Assembly (NCBI RefSeq): GCF_050948175.1
Contig: NW_027490453.1
Coordinates: 1-64,000, forward strand
Direction of reading: 5' to 3'
Origin: Xylocopa sonorina
Taxonomy: Eukaryota; Arthropoda; Insecta; Hymenoptera; Apidae
Length of the DNA stretch: 64,000 bases
In this document: positions 11,041 to 25,314 of the stretch, piece by piece
Position numbering within the stretch: the first letter of the stretch is position 1
Layout of the letters: the number at the start of each line of letters is the position of its first letter
The notes under the pieces: model-generated
What the model was told of the DNA's origin: nothing
What the model saw: only the letters and a program-made list of their open reading frames with translations
Database searches by the model: none
Program-made: the position numbers and the translations under genes

Positions 11041-12264
11041 TGTAGACGAGGAATACATAACACTTAGCAAATCATATTATATCTTACCATGAAACATAGA
11101 AATGAGATGCGATATCGCGTTTTATGAATCATATGAACTCTATTGCTACGAGACGTAGACATCTGCAGACGCTATTTCCTTGCAAGGAAATGTCGCATTT
11201 ACATTCATTTGAATCGTAGACGAGGAATGCATAACACTTCGCAATGAATATTATATCTTATCAGGAAACATAGATATGAGATGCAATATCTCGTTTTAAA
11301 AATCATATGAACTCTATTGCTACGAGACGTAGACATCTGCAATCGCTATTTCCTTGCAAGGACGTGTCGCATTTACATTCATTTGAAGTGTAGACGAGGA
11401 ATACGTAACACTTCGCAAATCATATTATATCTTACCATGAATCATAGAAATGAGATGCGATATCGCGTTTTAAGAAGCATTAGAACGCTATTGCTACGAT
11501 ACCTAGACATCTGCAGACGCTATTTCCTAGCAAGGAAGTGTCGCATTTACATTCATTTGTAGTGTAGACGAGGAATACATGACACTTCGCAAATCATATT
11601 ATATCTTACCATGAAACATAGAAATGACATGCGATATCGCGTTTTAAGAAGCATTAGAACTCTATTGCTACGATACGTAGACATCTGCAAACGCTATTTC
11701 CTTGCAAGGAAGTGTCGCATTTACATTCATTTGAAGTGTAGACGAGGAATACATGATACTTCGCAAATCATATTATATCTTACCATGAAACATAGAAATG
11801 GGATGCGATATCGCGTTTTAAGAAGCATTAGAACACTATTGCTACGATAGGTAGACATTTGCAAACGCTATTTCCTAGCAAAGAAGTGTCGCATTTACAT
11901 TCATTTGAAGTGTAGGCGAGGAATACATAACACTTCGCAAATCATATTATATCTTACCATGAAACATAGAAATGAGATGCGATATCGCGTTTTAAGAAGC
12001 ATTAGAACAATATTGCTACGATATGTAGACATTTGCAAACGCTATTTCCTAGCAAGGAAGTGTCGCATTTACATTCATTTGATGTGTAGACGAGGAATAC
12101 ATGATACTTCGCAAATCATATTATACCTTACCATGAAACGTAGACATGAGATGCGATATCGCCTTTTAAGAATCATAAGAACTCTATCTCTACGATACGT
12201 AGACATCTGCAAACGCTATTTCCTTGCAAGGAACTGTCGCATTTACATTCATTTGAATCGTAGA

Positions 12265-12786
12265 CGAGGAATACATAACACTTCGCAATGAATATTACAT
12301 CTTATCATGAAATATAGAATTGAGATGCGATATCTTGTTTTACGAAGCATTTGACCTCTATTGCTTCGATACGTAGACATCTGCAAACGCTATTTCCTAG
12401 CAAGGAAGTGTCGCATTTACATCCATTTGAATCGTAGACGAGGAATGCATAACACTTCGCAATGAATATTACATCTTATCATGAAATATAGAATTGAGAT
12501 GCGATATCTTGTTTTAAGAAGCATTTGAACTCTATTGCTTCGATACGTAGACATCTGCAAACGCTATTTCCTAGCAAGGAAGTGTCGCATTTACATCCAT
12601 TTGAATCGTAGACGAGGAATGCATAACACTTCGCAATGAATATTATATCTTATCATGAAACATAGATATGAGATGCAATATCTCGTTTTAGGAAGCATTT
12701 GAACTCTATTGCTTCGATACGTAGACATCTGCAAACGCTATTTCCTAGCGAGGAAGTATCGCATTCACATTCATTTGAAGTGTAGA
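12265..12786 (+). repeat. B-type cassette, 3 monomers
   Basis: Anchors at 12265, 12439 and 12613 all have CGCAATGAATATT. The first two have TATAGAATTGAG and GATATCTTG, and the last has CATAGATATGAG and GCAATATCTC. It is followed by an A-type monomer with CATGTTATATC and CATGGAACATAG, as are the other B cassettes. Confidence 0.85.
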
Positions 12787-13377
12787 CGAGGAATACATAA
12801 CACTTCGCAAATCATGTTATATCTTACCATGGAACATAGAAATGAGATGCGATATCGCGTTTTAAGAATCATTTGAACTCTATTGCTTCGATACTTTGAC
12901 ATCTGCAAACGCTAATTCCTAGCAAAGAATTCTCGCATTTACATTCATTTGAAGTATAGGCGAGGAATACATAACACTTCGCAAATAATATTACATCTTA
13001 CCATGAAACATAGAAATAAGATGCTATATCGCGTTTTAAGAAGCATTAGAACTCTATTGCTACGATACCTAGACATCTGCAGACGCTATTTCCATGCAAG
13101 GAAGTGTCGCATTTACATTCATTTGAAGTATAGGCGAGGAATACATATCACTTCGCAAATAATATTACATCTTACCATGAAACATAGAAATGAGATGCGA
13201 TATCGCGTTTTAAGAAGCATTAGAACTCTATTGCTACGATACCTAGACATCTGCAGACGCTATTTCCTAGCAAGGAAGTGTCGCATTTGCATTCATTTGA
13301 AGTGTAGACGAGGAATACATGATACTTCGCAAATCATATTATATCATACCATGAAACATGGAAATGAGATGCGATAT

Positions 13378-14385
13378 CGCGTTTTAAGAAGCATTAGAAC
13401 TCTATTGCTACGATACCTAGACATCTGCAGATGCTATTTCCTAGGAAAGAAGTATCGCATTTACATTCATTTGAAGTATAGGCGAGGAATACATAACACT
13501 TCGCAAATAATATTACATCTTACCATGAAACATAGAAATGAGATGCGATATCGCGTTTTAAGAAGCATTAGAACTCTATTGCTACGATACGTAGACTTCT
13601 GCAAACGCTATTTCCTTGCAAGGAAGTGTCGCATTTACATTCATTTGAAGTGTAGGCGAGGAATACATAACACTTCGCAAATCATATTATATCTTACCAT
13701 GAAACATAGAAATGAGATGCGATATCGCGTTTTAAGAAGCATTAGGACTCTATTGCTACGATACCTAGAAATCTGCAGACGCTATTTCCTAGCAAGGAAG
13801 TGTCGCATTTACATTCATTTGAAATGTAGACGAGGAATACATGATACTTCGCAAATCATATTATATCATACCATGAAACATAGAAATGAGTTGCGATATC
13901 GCGTTTTAAGAAGCATTAGAACTCTATTGCTACGATACCTAGACATCTGCAGATGCTATTTCCTAGCAAGGAAGTGTCGCATTTACATTCATTTGAAGTG
14001 TAGACGAGGAATACATGATACTTCGCAAATCATATTATATCTTACCATGAAACATAGAAATGAGATGCGATTTCGCGTTTTAAGAAGCATTAGAACACTA
14101 TTGCTACAATAGGTAGACATTTGCAAACGCTATTTCCTAGCAAAGAAGTCTCGCATTTACATTCATTTGAATTATAGGCGAGGAATACATAACACTTCGC
14201 AAATAATATTACATCTTACCATGAAACATAGAAATGAGATGCGATATCGCGTTTTAAGAAGCATTAGAACTCTATTGCTACGATACCTAGACATCTGCAG
14301 ACGCTATTTCCTAGCAAGGAAGTGTCGCATTTGCATTCATTTGAAGTGTAGACGAGGAATACATGATACTTCGCAAATCATATTA
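13378..14385 (+). repeat. Copy 1 of a 1.0-kb segment (partner 22426-23433)
   Basis: This segment recurs at 22426-23433, offset 9048 bp (52 x 174). Markers are CTAGGAAAGAAGTATCGC, GTAGACTTCTGC, ACCTAGAAATCTGCAG, GAGTTGCGATATC and TGCTACAATAGG. The match ends where ATATCATACC faces ATATCTTACC. Confidence 0.8.
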
Positions 14386-14569
14386 TATCATACCATGAAA
14401 CATGGAAATGAGATGCGATATCGCGTTTTAAGAAGCATTAGAACTCTATTGCTACGATACCTAGACATCTGCAGATGCTATTTCCTAGCAAGCAAGTGTC
14501 GGATTTACATTCATTTGAAGTGTAGACGAGGAATACATGATACTTCGCAAATCATATTATATCTTACCA

Positions 14570-17500
14570 TGAAACATAGAAATGAGATGCGATATCGCGT
14601 TTTAAGAAGCATTAGAGCACTATTGCTAAGATAGGTAGACATTTGCAAACGCTATTTCCTAGCAAAGAAGTCTCGCATTTACATTCATTTGAAGTATAGG
14701 CGAGGAATACATATAACTTCGCAAATAATATTACATCTTACCATGAAACATAGAAATGAGATGCGATATCGCGTTTTTAGAAGCATTAGAACTCTATTGC
14801 TACGATACCTAGACATCTGCAGATGCTATTTTCTAGCAAGAAAGTGTCGCATTTACATTCATTTGAAGTGTAGACGAGGAATACATGATACTTCGCAAAT
14901 CATATTATATCTTACCATGAAACATAGAAATGAGATGCGATATCGCGTTTTAAGAAGAATTAGAACACTATTGCTACGATAGGTAGACATTTGCAAACGC
15001 TATTTCCTAGGATAGAAGTATCGCATTTACATTCATTTGAAGTATAGGCGAGGAATACATAACACTTCGCAAATAATATTACATCTTACCATGAAACATA
15101 GAAATGAGATGCGATATCGCGTATTAAGAAGCATTAGAACTCTATTGCTACGATACGTAGACATCTGCAGATGCTATTTCCTAGCAAGGTAGTGTCGCAT
15201 TTACATTCATTTGAAGTGTAGACGAGGAATACATGATACTTCGCAAATCATATTATATCTTACCATGAAACATAGAAATGAGATGCGACATCGCGTTCTA
15301 AGAAGCATTAGAACACTACTGCTACGATAGGTAGACATTTGCAAACGCTATTTCCTTGCAAGGAAGTGTATCATTTACATTCAAATGAAGTGTAGACGAG
15401 GAATACATGATACTTCGCAAATCATATTATATCTTACCATGAAACATATAAATGTGATGCGATATCGCGTTTCAAGAATCATAAGAACTCTATTGCTACG
15501 ATACGCAGATATCTGCAAACGCTATTTCCTTGCAAGGAAGTGTCGCATTTACATTCATTTGAATCGTAGACGAGGAATGCATTACACTTCGCAATGAATA
15601 TTATATCTTATCAGGAAACATAGATATGAGATGCAATATCTCGTTTTTAGAAGCATTTGAACTTTATTGCTTCGATACGTAGACATCTGCAAACGCTATT
15701 TCCTAGCAAGGAAGTGTCGCATTTACATTCATTTGAAGTGTAGGCGAGGAATACATAACACTTCGCAATGAATATTACATCTTATCATGAAATATAGAAT
15801 TGAGATGCGATATCTTGTTTTACGAAGCATTTGACCTCTATTGCTTCGATACGTAGACATCTGCAAACGCTATTTCCTAGCAAGGAAGTGTCGCATTTAC
15901 ATCCATTTGAATCGTAGAAGAGGAATGCATAACACTTCGCAATGAATATTACATCTTATCATGAAATATAGAATTGAGATGCGATATCTTGTTTTAAGAA
16001 GCATTTGAACTCTATTGCTTCGATACGTAGACATCTGCAAACGCTATTTCCTAGCAAGGAAGTGTCGCATTTACATCCATTTGAATCGTAGACGAGGAAT
16101 GCATAACACTTCGCAATGAATATTACATCTTATCATGAAATATAGAATTGAGATGTGATATCTTGTTTTAAGAAGCATTTGAACTCTATTGCTTCGATAC
16201 GTAGACATCTGCAAACGCTATTTCCTAGCAAGGAAGAGTCGCAATTACATCCATTTGAATCGTAGACGAGGTATGCATAACACTTCGCAATGAATATTAT
16301 ATCTTATCATGAAACATAGATATGAGATGCAATATCTCGTTTTAGGAAGCATTTGAACTCTATTGCTTCGATACGCAGACATCTGCAAACGCTATTTCCT
16401 AGCGAGGAAGTATCGCATTCACATTCATTTGAAGTGTAGACGAGGAATACATAACACTTCGCAAATCATGTTATATCTTACCATGGAACATAGAAATGAG
16501 GTGCGATATCGCGTTTTAAGAATCATTTGAACTCTATTGCTTCGATACTTTGACATCTGCAAACGCTATTTCCTAGCAAAGAATTCTCGCATTTACATTC
16601 ATTTGAAGTATAGGTGAGGAATACATAACACTTCGCAAATAATATTACATCTTACCATGAAACATAGAAATAAGATGCGATATCGCGTTTTAAGAAGCAT
16701 TAGAACTCTATTGCTACGATACCTAGACATCTGCAGACGCTATTTCCTTGCAAGGAAGTGTCGCATTTACATTCATTTGAAATGTAGACGAGGAATACAT
16801 GATACTTCGCAAATCATATTATATCATACCATGACACATGGAAATGAGATGCGATATCGCGTTTTGAGAAGCATTAGAACTCTATTGCTACGATACCTAG
16901 ACATCTGCAGATGCTATTTCCTAGCAAGGAAGTGTCGGATTTACATTCATTTGAAGAGTAGACGAGGAATACATGATACTTCGCAAATCATATTATATCT
17001 TACCATGAAACATAGAAATGAAATGCGATATCGCGTTTTAAGAAGCATTAGAACACTATTGCAAAGATAGGTAGACATTTGCAAACGCTATCTCCTAGCA
17101 AAGAAGTCTCGCATTTACATTCATTTGAAGTATAGGCGAGGAATACATATCACTTCGCAAATAATATTACATCTTACCATGAAACATAGAAATGAGATGC
17201 GATATCGCGTTTTTAGAAGCATTAGAACTCTATTGCTACGATACCTAGACATCTGCAGATGCTATTTTCTAGCAAGGAAGTGTCGCATTTACATTCATTT
17301 GAAGTGTAGACGAGGAATACATGATACTTCGCAAATCATATTATATCTTACCATGAAACATAGAAATGAGATGCGATATCGCGTTTTAAGAAGCATTAGA
17401 ACACAATTGCTACGATAGGTAGACATTTGCAAACGCTATTTCCTAGGAAAGAAGTATCGCATTTACATTCATTTGAAGTATAGGCGAGGAATACATAACA

Positions 17501-17573
17501 CTTCGCAAATAATATTACATCTTACCATGAAACATAGAAATGAGATGCGATATCGCGTTTTAAGAAGCATTAG
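14570..17573 (+). repeat. 17-mer higher-order unit, copy 1 (period 2958 bp)
   Basis: About 14570-17573 repeats head to tail at about 17528-20531, offset exactly 2958 bp (17 x 174). Markers include TAAGATAGGTAG, CATATAACTTCGC, CTAGGATAGAAG, AAGTGTATCATTTACATTC, CGCAGATATCTGC and GAAGAGTAGACGAGG. The only difference I noticed is CGCGTATTAAG near 15119 against CGCGTTTTAAG near 18077, so the two copies look very recent. Confidence 0.85.
15571..16440 (+). repeat. B-type cassette, 5 monomers
   Basis: Anchors at 15571, 15745, 15919, 16093 and 16267 are B-type. The internal monomers carry TATAGAATTGAG and ACATCCATTTGAATCG. One has AATCGTAGAAGAGG and another GATGTGATATCTTG. The flanking monomers match those of the 12265 cassette. 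Confidence 0.85.
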
Positions 17574-20531
17574 AGCACTATTGCTAAGATAGGTAGACAT
17601 TTGCAAACGCTATTTCCTAGCAAAGAAGTCTCGCATTTACATTCATTTGAAGTATAGGCGAGGAATACATATAACTTCGCAAATAATATTACATCTTACC
17701 ATGAAACATAGAAATGAGATGCGATATCGCGTTTTTAGAAGCATTAGAACTCTATTGCTACGATACCTAGACATCTGCAGATGCTATTTTCTAGCAAGAA
17801 AGTGTCGCATTTACATTCATTTGAAGTGTAGACGAGGAATACATGATACTTCGCAAATCATATTATATCTTACCATGAAACATAGAAATGAGATGCGATA
17901 TCGCGTTTTAAGAAGAATTAGAACACTATTGCTACGATAGGTAGACATTTGCAAACGCTATTTCCTAGGATAGAAGTATCGCATTTACATTCATTTGAAG
18001 TATAGGCGAGGAATACATAACACTTCGCAAATAATATTACATCTTACCATGAAACATAGAAATGAGATGCGATATCGCGTTTTAAGAAGCATTAGAACTC
18101 TATTGCTACGATACGTAGACATCTGCAGATGCTATTTCCTAGCAAGGTAGTGTCGCATTTACATTCATTTGAAGTGTAGACGAGGAATACATGATACTTC
18201 GCAAATCATATTATATCTTACCATGAAACATAGAAATGAGATGCGACATCGCGTTCTAAGAAGCATTAGAACACTACTGCTACGATAGGTAGACATTTGC
18301 AAACGCTATTTCCTTGCAAGGAAGTGTATCATTTACATTCAAATGAAGTGTAGACGAGGAATACATGATACTTCGCAAATCATATTATATCTTACCATGA
18401 AACATATAAATGTGATGCGATATCGCGTTTCAAGAATCATAAGAACTCTATTGCTACGATACGCAGATATCTGCAAACGCTATTTCCTTGCAAGGAAGTG
18501 TCGCATTTACATTCATTTGAATCGTAGACGAGGAATGCATTACACTTCGCAATGAATATTATATCTTATCAGGAAACATAGATATGAGATGCAATATCTC
18601 GTTTTTAGAAGCATTTGAACTTTATTGCTTCGATACGTAGACATCTGCAAACGCTATTTCCTAGCAAGGAAGTGTCGCATTTACATTCATTTGAAGTGTA
18701 GGCGAGGAATACATAACACTTCGCAATGAATATTACATCTTATCATGAAATATAGAATTGAGATGCGATATCTTGTTTTACGAAGCATTTGACCTCTATT
18801 GCTTCGATACGTAGACATCTGCAAACGCTATTTCCTAGCAAGGAAGTGTCGCATTTACATCCATTTGAATCGTAGAAGAGGAATGCATAACACTTCGCAA
18901 TGAATATTACATCTTATCATGAAATATAGAATTGAGATGCGATATCTTGTTTTAAGAAGCATTTGAACTCTATTGCTTCGATACGTAGACATCTGCAAAC
19001 GCTATTTCCTAGCAAGGAAGTGTCGCATTTACATCCATTTGAATCGTAGACGAGGAATGCATAACACTTCGCAATGAATATTACATCTTATCATGAAATA
19101 TAGAATTGAGATGTGATATCTTGTTTTAAGAAGCATTTGAACTCTATTGCTTCGATACGTAGACATCTGCAAACGCTATTTCCTAGCAAGGAAGAGTCGC
19201 AATTACATCCATTTGAATCGTAGACGAGGTATGCATAACACTTCGCAATGAATATTATATCTTATCATGAAACATAGATATGAGATGCAATATCTCGTTT
19301 TAGGAAGCATTTGAACTCTATTGCTTCGATACGCAGACATCTGCAAACGCTATTTCCTAGCGAGGAAGTATCGCATTCACATTCATTTGAAGTGTAGACG
19401 AGGAATACATAACACTTCGCAAATCATGTTATATCTTACCATGGAACATAGAAATGAGGTGCGATATCGCGTTTTAAGAATCATTTGAACTCTATTGCTT
19501 CGATACTTTGACATCTGCAAACGCTATTTCCTAGCAAAGAATTCTCGCATTTACATTCATTTGAAGTATAGGTGAGGAATACATAACACTTCGCAAATAA
19601 TATTACATCTTACCATGAAACATAGAAATAAGATGCGATATCGCGTTTTAAGAAGCATTAGAACTCTATTGCTACGATACCTAGACATCTGCAGACGCTA
19701 TTTCCTTGCAAGGAAGTGTCGCATTTACATTCATTTGAAATGTAGACGAGGAATACATGATACTTCGCAAATCATATTATATCATACCATGACACATGGA
19801 AATGAGATGCGATATCGCGTTTTGAGAAGCATTAGAACTCTATTGCTACGATACCTAGACATCTGCAGATGCTATTTCCTAGCAAGGAAGTGTCGGATTT
19901 ACATTCATTTGAAGAGTAGACGAGGAATACATGATACTTCGCAAATCATATTATATCTTACCATGAAACATAGAAATGAAATGCGATATCGCGTTTTAAG
20001 AAGCATTAGAACACTATTGCAAAGATAGGTAGACATTTGCAAACGCTATCTCCTAGCAAAGAAGTCTCGCATTTACATTCATTTGAAGTATAGGCGAGGA
20101 ATACATATCACTTCGCAAATAATATTACATCTTACCATGAAACATAGAAATGAGATGCGATATCGCGTTTTTAGAAGCATTAGAACTCTATTGCTACGAT
20201 ACCTAGACATCTGCAGATGCTATTTTCTAGCAAGGAAGTGTCGCATTTACATTCATTTGAAGTGTAGACGAGGAATACATGATACTTCGCAAATCATATT
20301 ATATCTTACCATGAAACATAGAAATGAGATGCGATATCGCGTTTTAAGAAGCATTAGAACACAATTGCTACGATAGGTAGACATTTGCAAACGCTATTTC
20401 CTAGGAAAGAAGTATCGCATTTACATTCATTTGAAGTATAGGCGAGGAATACATAACACTTCGCAAATAATATTACATCTTACCATGAAACATAGAAATG
20501 AGATGCGATATCGCGTTTTAAGAAGCATTAG
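17528..20531 (+). repeat. 17-mer higher-order unit, copy 2 (period 2958 bp)
   Basis: Tandem partner of 14570-17573. The match ends at 20532, where GAACTC faces GAGCAC (17574). Confidence 0.85.
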
Positions 20532-22470
20532 AACTCTATTGCTACGATACGTAGACTTCTGCAAACGCTATTTCCTTGCAAGGAAGTGTCGCATTTACAT
20601 TCATTTGAAGTGTAGACGAGGAATACATAACACTTCGCAAATCATATTATATCTTACCATGAAACATAGAAATGAGATGCGATATCGCGTTTTAAGAAGC
20701 ATTAGGACTCTATTGCTACGATACCTAGAAATCTGCAGACGCTATTTCCTAGCAAGGAAGTGTCGCATTTACATTCATTTGAAATGTAGACGAGGAATAC
20801 ATGATACTTCGCAAATCATATTATATCATACCATGAAACATAGAAATGAGTTGCGATATCGCGTTTTAAGAAGCATTAGAACTCTATTGCTACGATACCT
20901 TGACATCTGCAGACGCTATTTCCTAGCAAGGAAGTGTCGCATTTACATTCATTTGAAGTGTAGACGAGGAATACATGATACTTCGCAAATCATATTATAT
21001 CTTACCATGAAACATAGAAATGAGATTCGATATTGCGTTTTAAGAAGCATTAGAACACTATTGCTGCGATAGGTAGACATTTGCAAACGCTATTTCCTAG
21101 CAAAGAAGTCTCGCATTTACATTCATTTGAATTATAGGCGAGGAATACATAGCACTTTGCAAATAATATTACATCTTACCATGAAACATAGAAATGAGAT
21201 GCGATATCGCGTTTAAAGAAGCATTAGAACTCTATTGCTACGATACCTAGACATCTGCAGAAGCTATTTCCTAGCAAGGAAGTGTCGCATTTGCATTCAT
21301 TTGAAGTGTAGACGAGGAATACATGATACTTCGCAAATCATATTATATCTCACCATGAAACATAGAAATGAGATTCGATATCGCGTTTTAAGAAGCATTA
21401 GAACTCTATTGCTACGATACCTAGACATCTGCAGATGCTATTTCCTAAAAAGGAAGTGTCGCATTTACATTCATTTGAAGTGTAGACGAGGAATACATGA
21501 TACTTCGCAAATCATATTATATCTTACCATGAAACATATAAATGAGATGCGATATCGCGTTTTAAGAAGCATTAGAACTCTATTGCTACGGTACCTAGAC
21601 AACTGCAGATGCTATTTCCTAGCAAGGAAGTGTCGCATTTACATTCATTTGAAGTGTAGACGAGGAATACATGATACTTCGCAAATCATATTATATCCTA
21701 CCATGAAACATAGAAATGAGATGCGACATCGCGTTCTAAGAAGCATTAGAACACTACTGCTACGATAGGTAGACATTTGCAAACGCTATTTCCTTGCAAG
21801 GAAGTGTCGCATTTACATTCATTTGAAGTGTAGACGAGGAATACATAACACTCCGCAAATCATATTATATCTTACCATGAAACATAGAAATGAGATTCGA
21901 CATCGCGTTTTAAGAAGCATTAGAAAGCTATTGCTACCATACGTAGACATCTGCAAACGCTATTTCCTAGCGAGGAAGTATCGCATTCACATTCATTTGA
22001 AGTGTAGACAAGGAATACATAACACTTCGCAAATCATGTTATATCTTACCATGAAACACAGAAATGAGATGCGATATCGCGTTTTATGAATCATATGAAC
22101 TCTATTGCTACGAGACGTAGACATCAGCAATAGCTATTTCCTTGCAAGGAAGTGTCGCATTTACATTCATTTGAAGCGTAGACGAGGAATGCATAACACT
22201 TCGCAATGAATATTATATCTTATCAGGAAACATAGATATGAGATGCAATATCTCGTTTTAAGAAGCATTTGAACTCTATTGCTTCGATACGTAGACATCT
22301 GCAAACGCTATTTCCTTGCTAGGAAGTGTCGCATTTACATTCATTTGAAGTATAGACGAGGAATACACAACACTTCGCAAATCATATTATATCTTACCAT
22401 GAAACATAGAAATGAGATTCGACATCGCGTTTTAAGAAGCATTAGAACTCTATTGCTACGATACCTAGAC
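17573..22470 (+). repeat. 4.9-kb segment, copy 1 (partner at +5916)
   Basis: About 17573-22470 recurs at 23489-28386, offset 5916 bp (34 x 174). Shared rare alleles include CATAGCACTTTGC (about 21147 and 27063), CCTAAAAAGGAAG (about 21445 and 27361), CAACTGCAGATGC, TGCTACCATACG and CATCAGCAATAGC (about 22123 and 28039). Differences are few, for example TGCAAAGATAGG (20010) against TGCTAAGATAGG (25926). Confidence 0.85.
18529..19398 (+). repeat. B-type cassette, 5 monomers (copy at +2958)
   Basis: This is a copy of the 15571-16440 cassette, 2958 bp downstream, with the same internal variants. Confidence 0.85.
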
Positions 22471-23433
22471 ATCTGCAGATGCTATTTCCTAGGAAAGAAG
22501 TATCGCATTTACATTCATTTGAAGTATAGGCGAGGAATACATAACACTTCGCAAATAATATTACATCTTACCATGAAACATAGAAATGAGATGCGATATC
22601 GCGTTTTAAGAAGCATTAGAACTCTATTGCTACGATACGTAGACTTCTGCAAACGCTATTTCCTTGCAAGGAAGTGTCGCATTTACATTCATTTGAAGTG
22701 TAGACGAGGAATACATAACACTTCGCAAATCATATTATATCTTACCATGAAACATAGAAATGAGATGCGATATCGCGTTTTAAGAAGCATTAGGACTCTA
22801 TTGCTACGATACCTAGAAATCTGCAGACGCTATTTCCTAGCAAGGAAGTGTCGCATTTACATTCATTTGAAATGTAGACGAGGAATACATGATACTTCGC
22901 AAATCATATTATATCATACCATGAAACATAGAAATGAGTTGCGATATCGCGTTTTAAGAAGCATTAGAACTCTATTGCTACGATACCTAGACATCTGCAG
23001 ATGCTATTTCCTAGCAAGGAAGTGTCGCATTTACATTCATTTGAAGTGTAGACGAGGAATACATGATACTTCGCAAATCATATTATATCTTACCATGAAA
23101 CATAGAAATGAGATGCGATTTCGCGTTTTAAGAAGCATTAGAACACTATTGCTACAATAGGTAGACATTTGCAAACGCTATTTCCTAGCAAAGAAGTCTC
23201 GCATTTACATTCATTTGAATTATAGGCGAGGAATACATAACACTTCGCAAATAATATTACATCTTACCATGAAACATAGAAATGAGATGCGATATCGCGT
23301 TTTAAGAAGCATTAGAACTCTATTGCTACGATACCTAGACATCTGCAGACGCTATTTCCTAGCAAGGAAGTGTCGCATTTGCATTCATTTGAAGTGTAGA
23401 CGAGGAATACATGATACTTCGCAAATCATATTA
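22426..23433 (+). repeat. Copy 2 of the 1.0-kb segment (partner 13378-14385)
   Basis: Near-identical to 13378-14385. The one difference I saw is GTGTAGACGAGG near 22700 against GTGTAGGCGAGG near 13652. It sits between the ends of two copies of the 4.9-kb segment. Confidence 0.8.
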
Positions 23434-24444
23434 TATCTTACCATGAAACATAGAAATGAGATGCGATATCGCGTTTTAAGAAGCATTAGAGCACTATTGC
23501 TAAGATAGGTAGACATTTGCAAACGCTATTTCCTAGCAAAGAAGTCTCGCATTTACATTCATTTGAAGTATAGGCGAGGAATACATATCACTTCGCAAAT
23601 AATATTACATCTTACCATGAAACATAGAAATGAGATGCGATATCGCGTTTTTAGAAGCATTAGAACTCTATTGCTACGATACCTAGACATCTGCAGATGC
23701 TATTTTCTAGCAAGAAAGTGTCGCATTTACATTCATTTGAAGTGTAGACGAGGAATACATGATACTTCGCAAATCATATTATATCTTACCATGAAACATA
23801 GAAATGAGATGCGATATCGCGTTTTAAGAAGAATTAGAACACTATTGCTACGATAGGTAGACATTTGCAAACGCTATTTCCTAGGATAGAAGTATCGCAT
23901 TTACATTCATTTGAAGTATAGGCGAGGAATACATAACACTTCGCAAATAATATTACATCTTACCATGAAACATAGAAATGAGATGCGATATCGCGTTTTA
24001 AGAAGCATTAGAACTCTATTGCTACGATACGTAGACATCTGCAGATGCTATTTCCTAGCAAGGTAGTGTCGCATTTACATTCATTTGAAGTGTAGACGAG
24101 GAATACATGATACTTCGCAAATCATATTATATCTTACCATGAAACATAGAAATGAGATGCGACATCGCGTTCTAAGAAGCATTAGAACACTACTGCTACG
24201 ATAGGTAGACATTTGCAAACGCTATTTCCTTGCAAGGAAGTGTATCATTTACATTCAAATGAAGTGTAGACGAGGAATACATGATACTTCGCAAATCATA
24301 TTATATCTTACCATGAAACATATAAATGTGATGCGATATCGCGTTTCAAGAATCATAAGAACTCTATTGCTACGATACGCAGATATCTGCAAACGCTATT
24401 TCCTTGCAAGGAAGTGTCGCATTTACATTCATTTGAATCGTAGA

Positions 24445-25314
24445 CGAGGAATGCATTACACTTCGCAATGAATATTATATCTTATCAGGAAACATAGATA
24501 TGAGATGCAATATCTCGTTTTTAGAAGCATTTGAACTTTATTGCTTCGATACGTAGACATCTGCAAACGCTATTTCCTAGCAAGGAAGTGTCGCATTTAC
24601 ATTCATTTGAAGTGTAGGCGAGGAATACATAACACTTCGCAATGAATATTACATCTTATCATGAAATATAGAATTGAGATGCGATATCTTGTTTTACGAA
24701 GCATTTGACCTCTATTGCTTCGATACGTAGACATCTGCAAACGCTATTTCCTAGCAAGGAAGTGTCGCATTTACATCCATTTGAATCGTAGAAGAGGAAT
24801 GCATAACACTTCGCAATGAATATTACATCTTATCATGAAATATAGAATTGAGATGCGATATCTTGTTTTAAGAAGCATTTGAACTCTATTGCTTCGATAC
24901 GTAGACATCTGCAAACGCTATTTCCTAGCAAGGAAGTGTCGCATTTACATCCATTTGAATCGTAGACGAGGAATGCATAACACTTCGCAATGAATATTAC
25001 ATCTTATCATGAAATAAAGAATTGAGATGTGATATCTTGTTTTAAGAAGCATTTGAACTCTATTGCTTCGATACGTAGACATCTGCAAACGCTATTTCCT
25101 AGCAAGGAAGAGTCGCAATTACATCCATTTGAATCGTAGACGAGGTATGCATAACACTTCGCAATGAATATTATATCTTATCATGAAACATAGATATGAG
25201 ATGCAATATCTCGTTTTAGGAAGCATTTGAACTCTATTGCTTCGATACGTAGACATCTGCAAACGCTATTTCCTAGCGAGGAAGTATCGCATTCACATTC
25301 ATTTGAAGTGTAGA
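24445..25314 (+). repeat. B-type cassette, 5 monomers (copy at +8874)
   Basis: This matches the cassette at 18529 at an offset of 5916 bp. A private change is GAAATAAAGAATTG near 25013, where other copies have GAAATATAGAATTG. Confidence 0.85.

Larger units (their letters stand above)
8788..12264 (+). repeat. Block II: transition zone with first C, Y and short monomers
   Basis: C-type monomers (CCTAGACATCTGCAG) become frequent, and the first Y-type tail (GAAGTATAGGCGAGG) appears at about 9299. Two short monomers of the type typical of Block IV occur near 10151 and 10672. I noticed no long near-identical duplication that lies wholly within this block. Confidence 0.7.
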
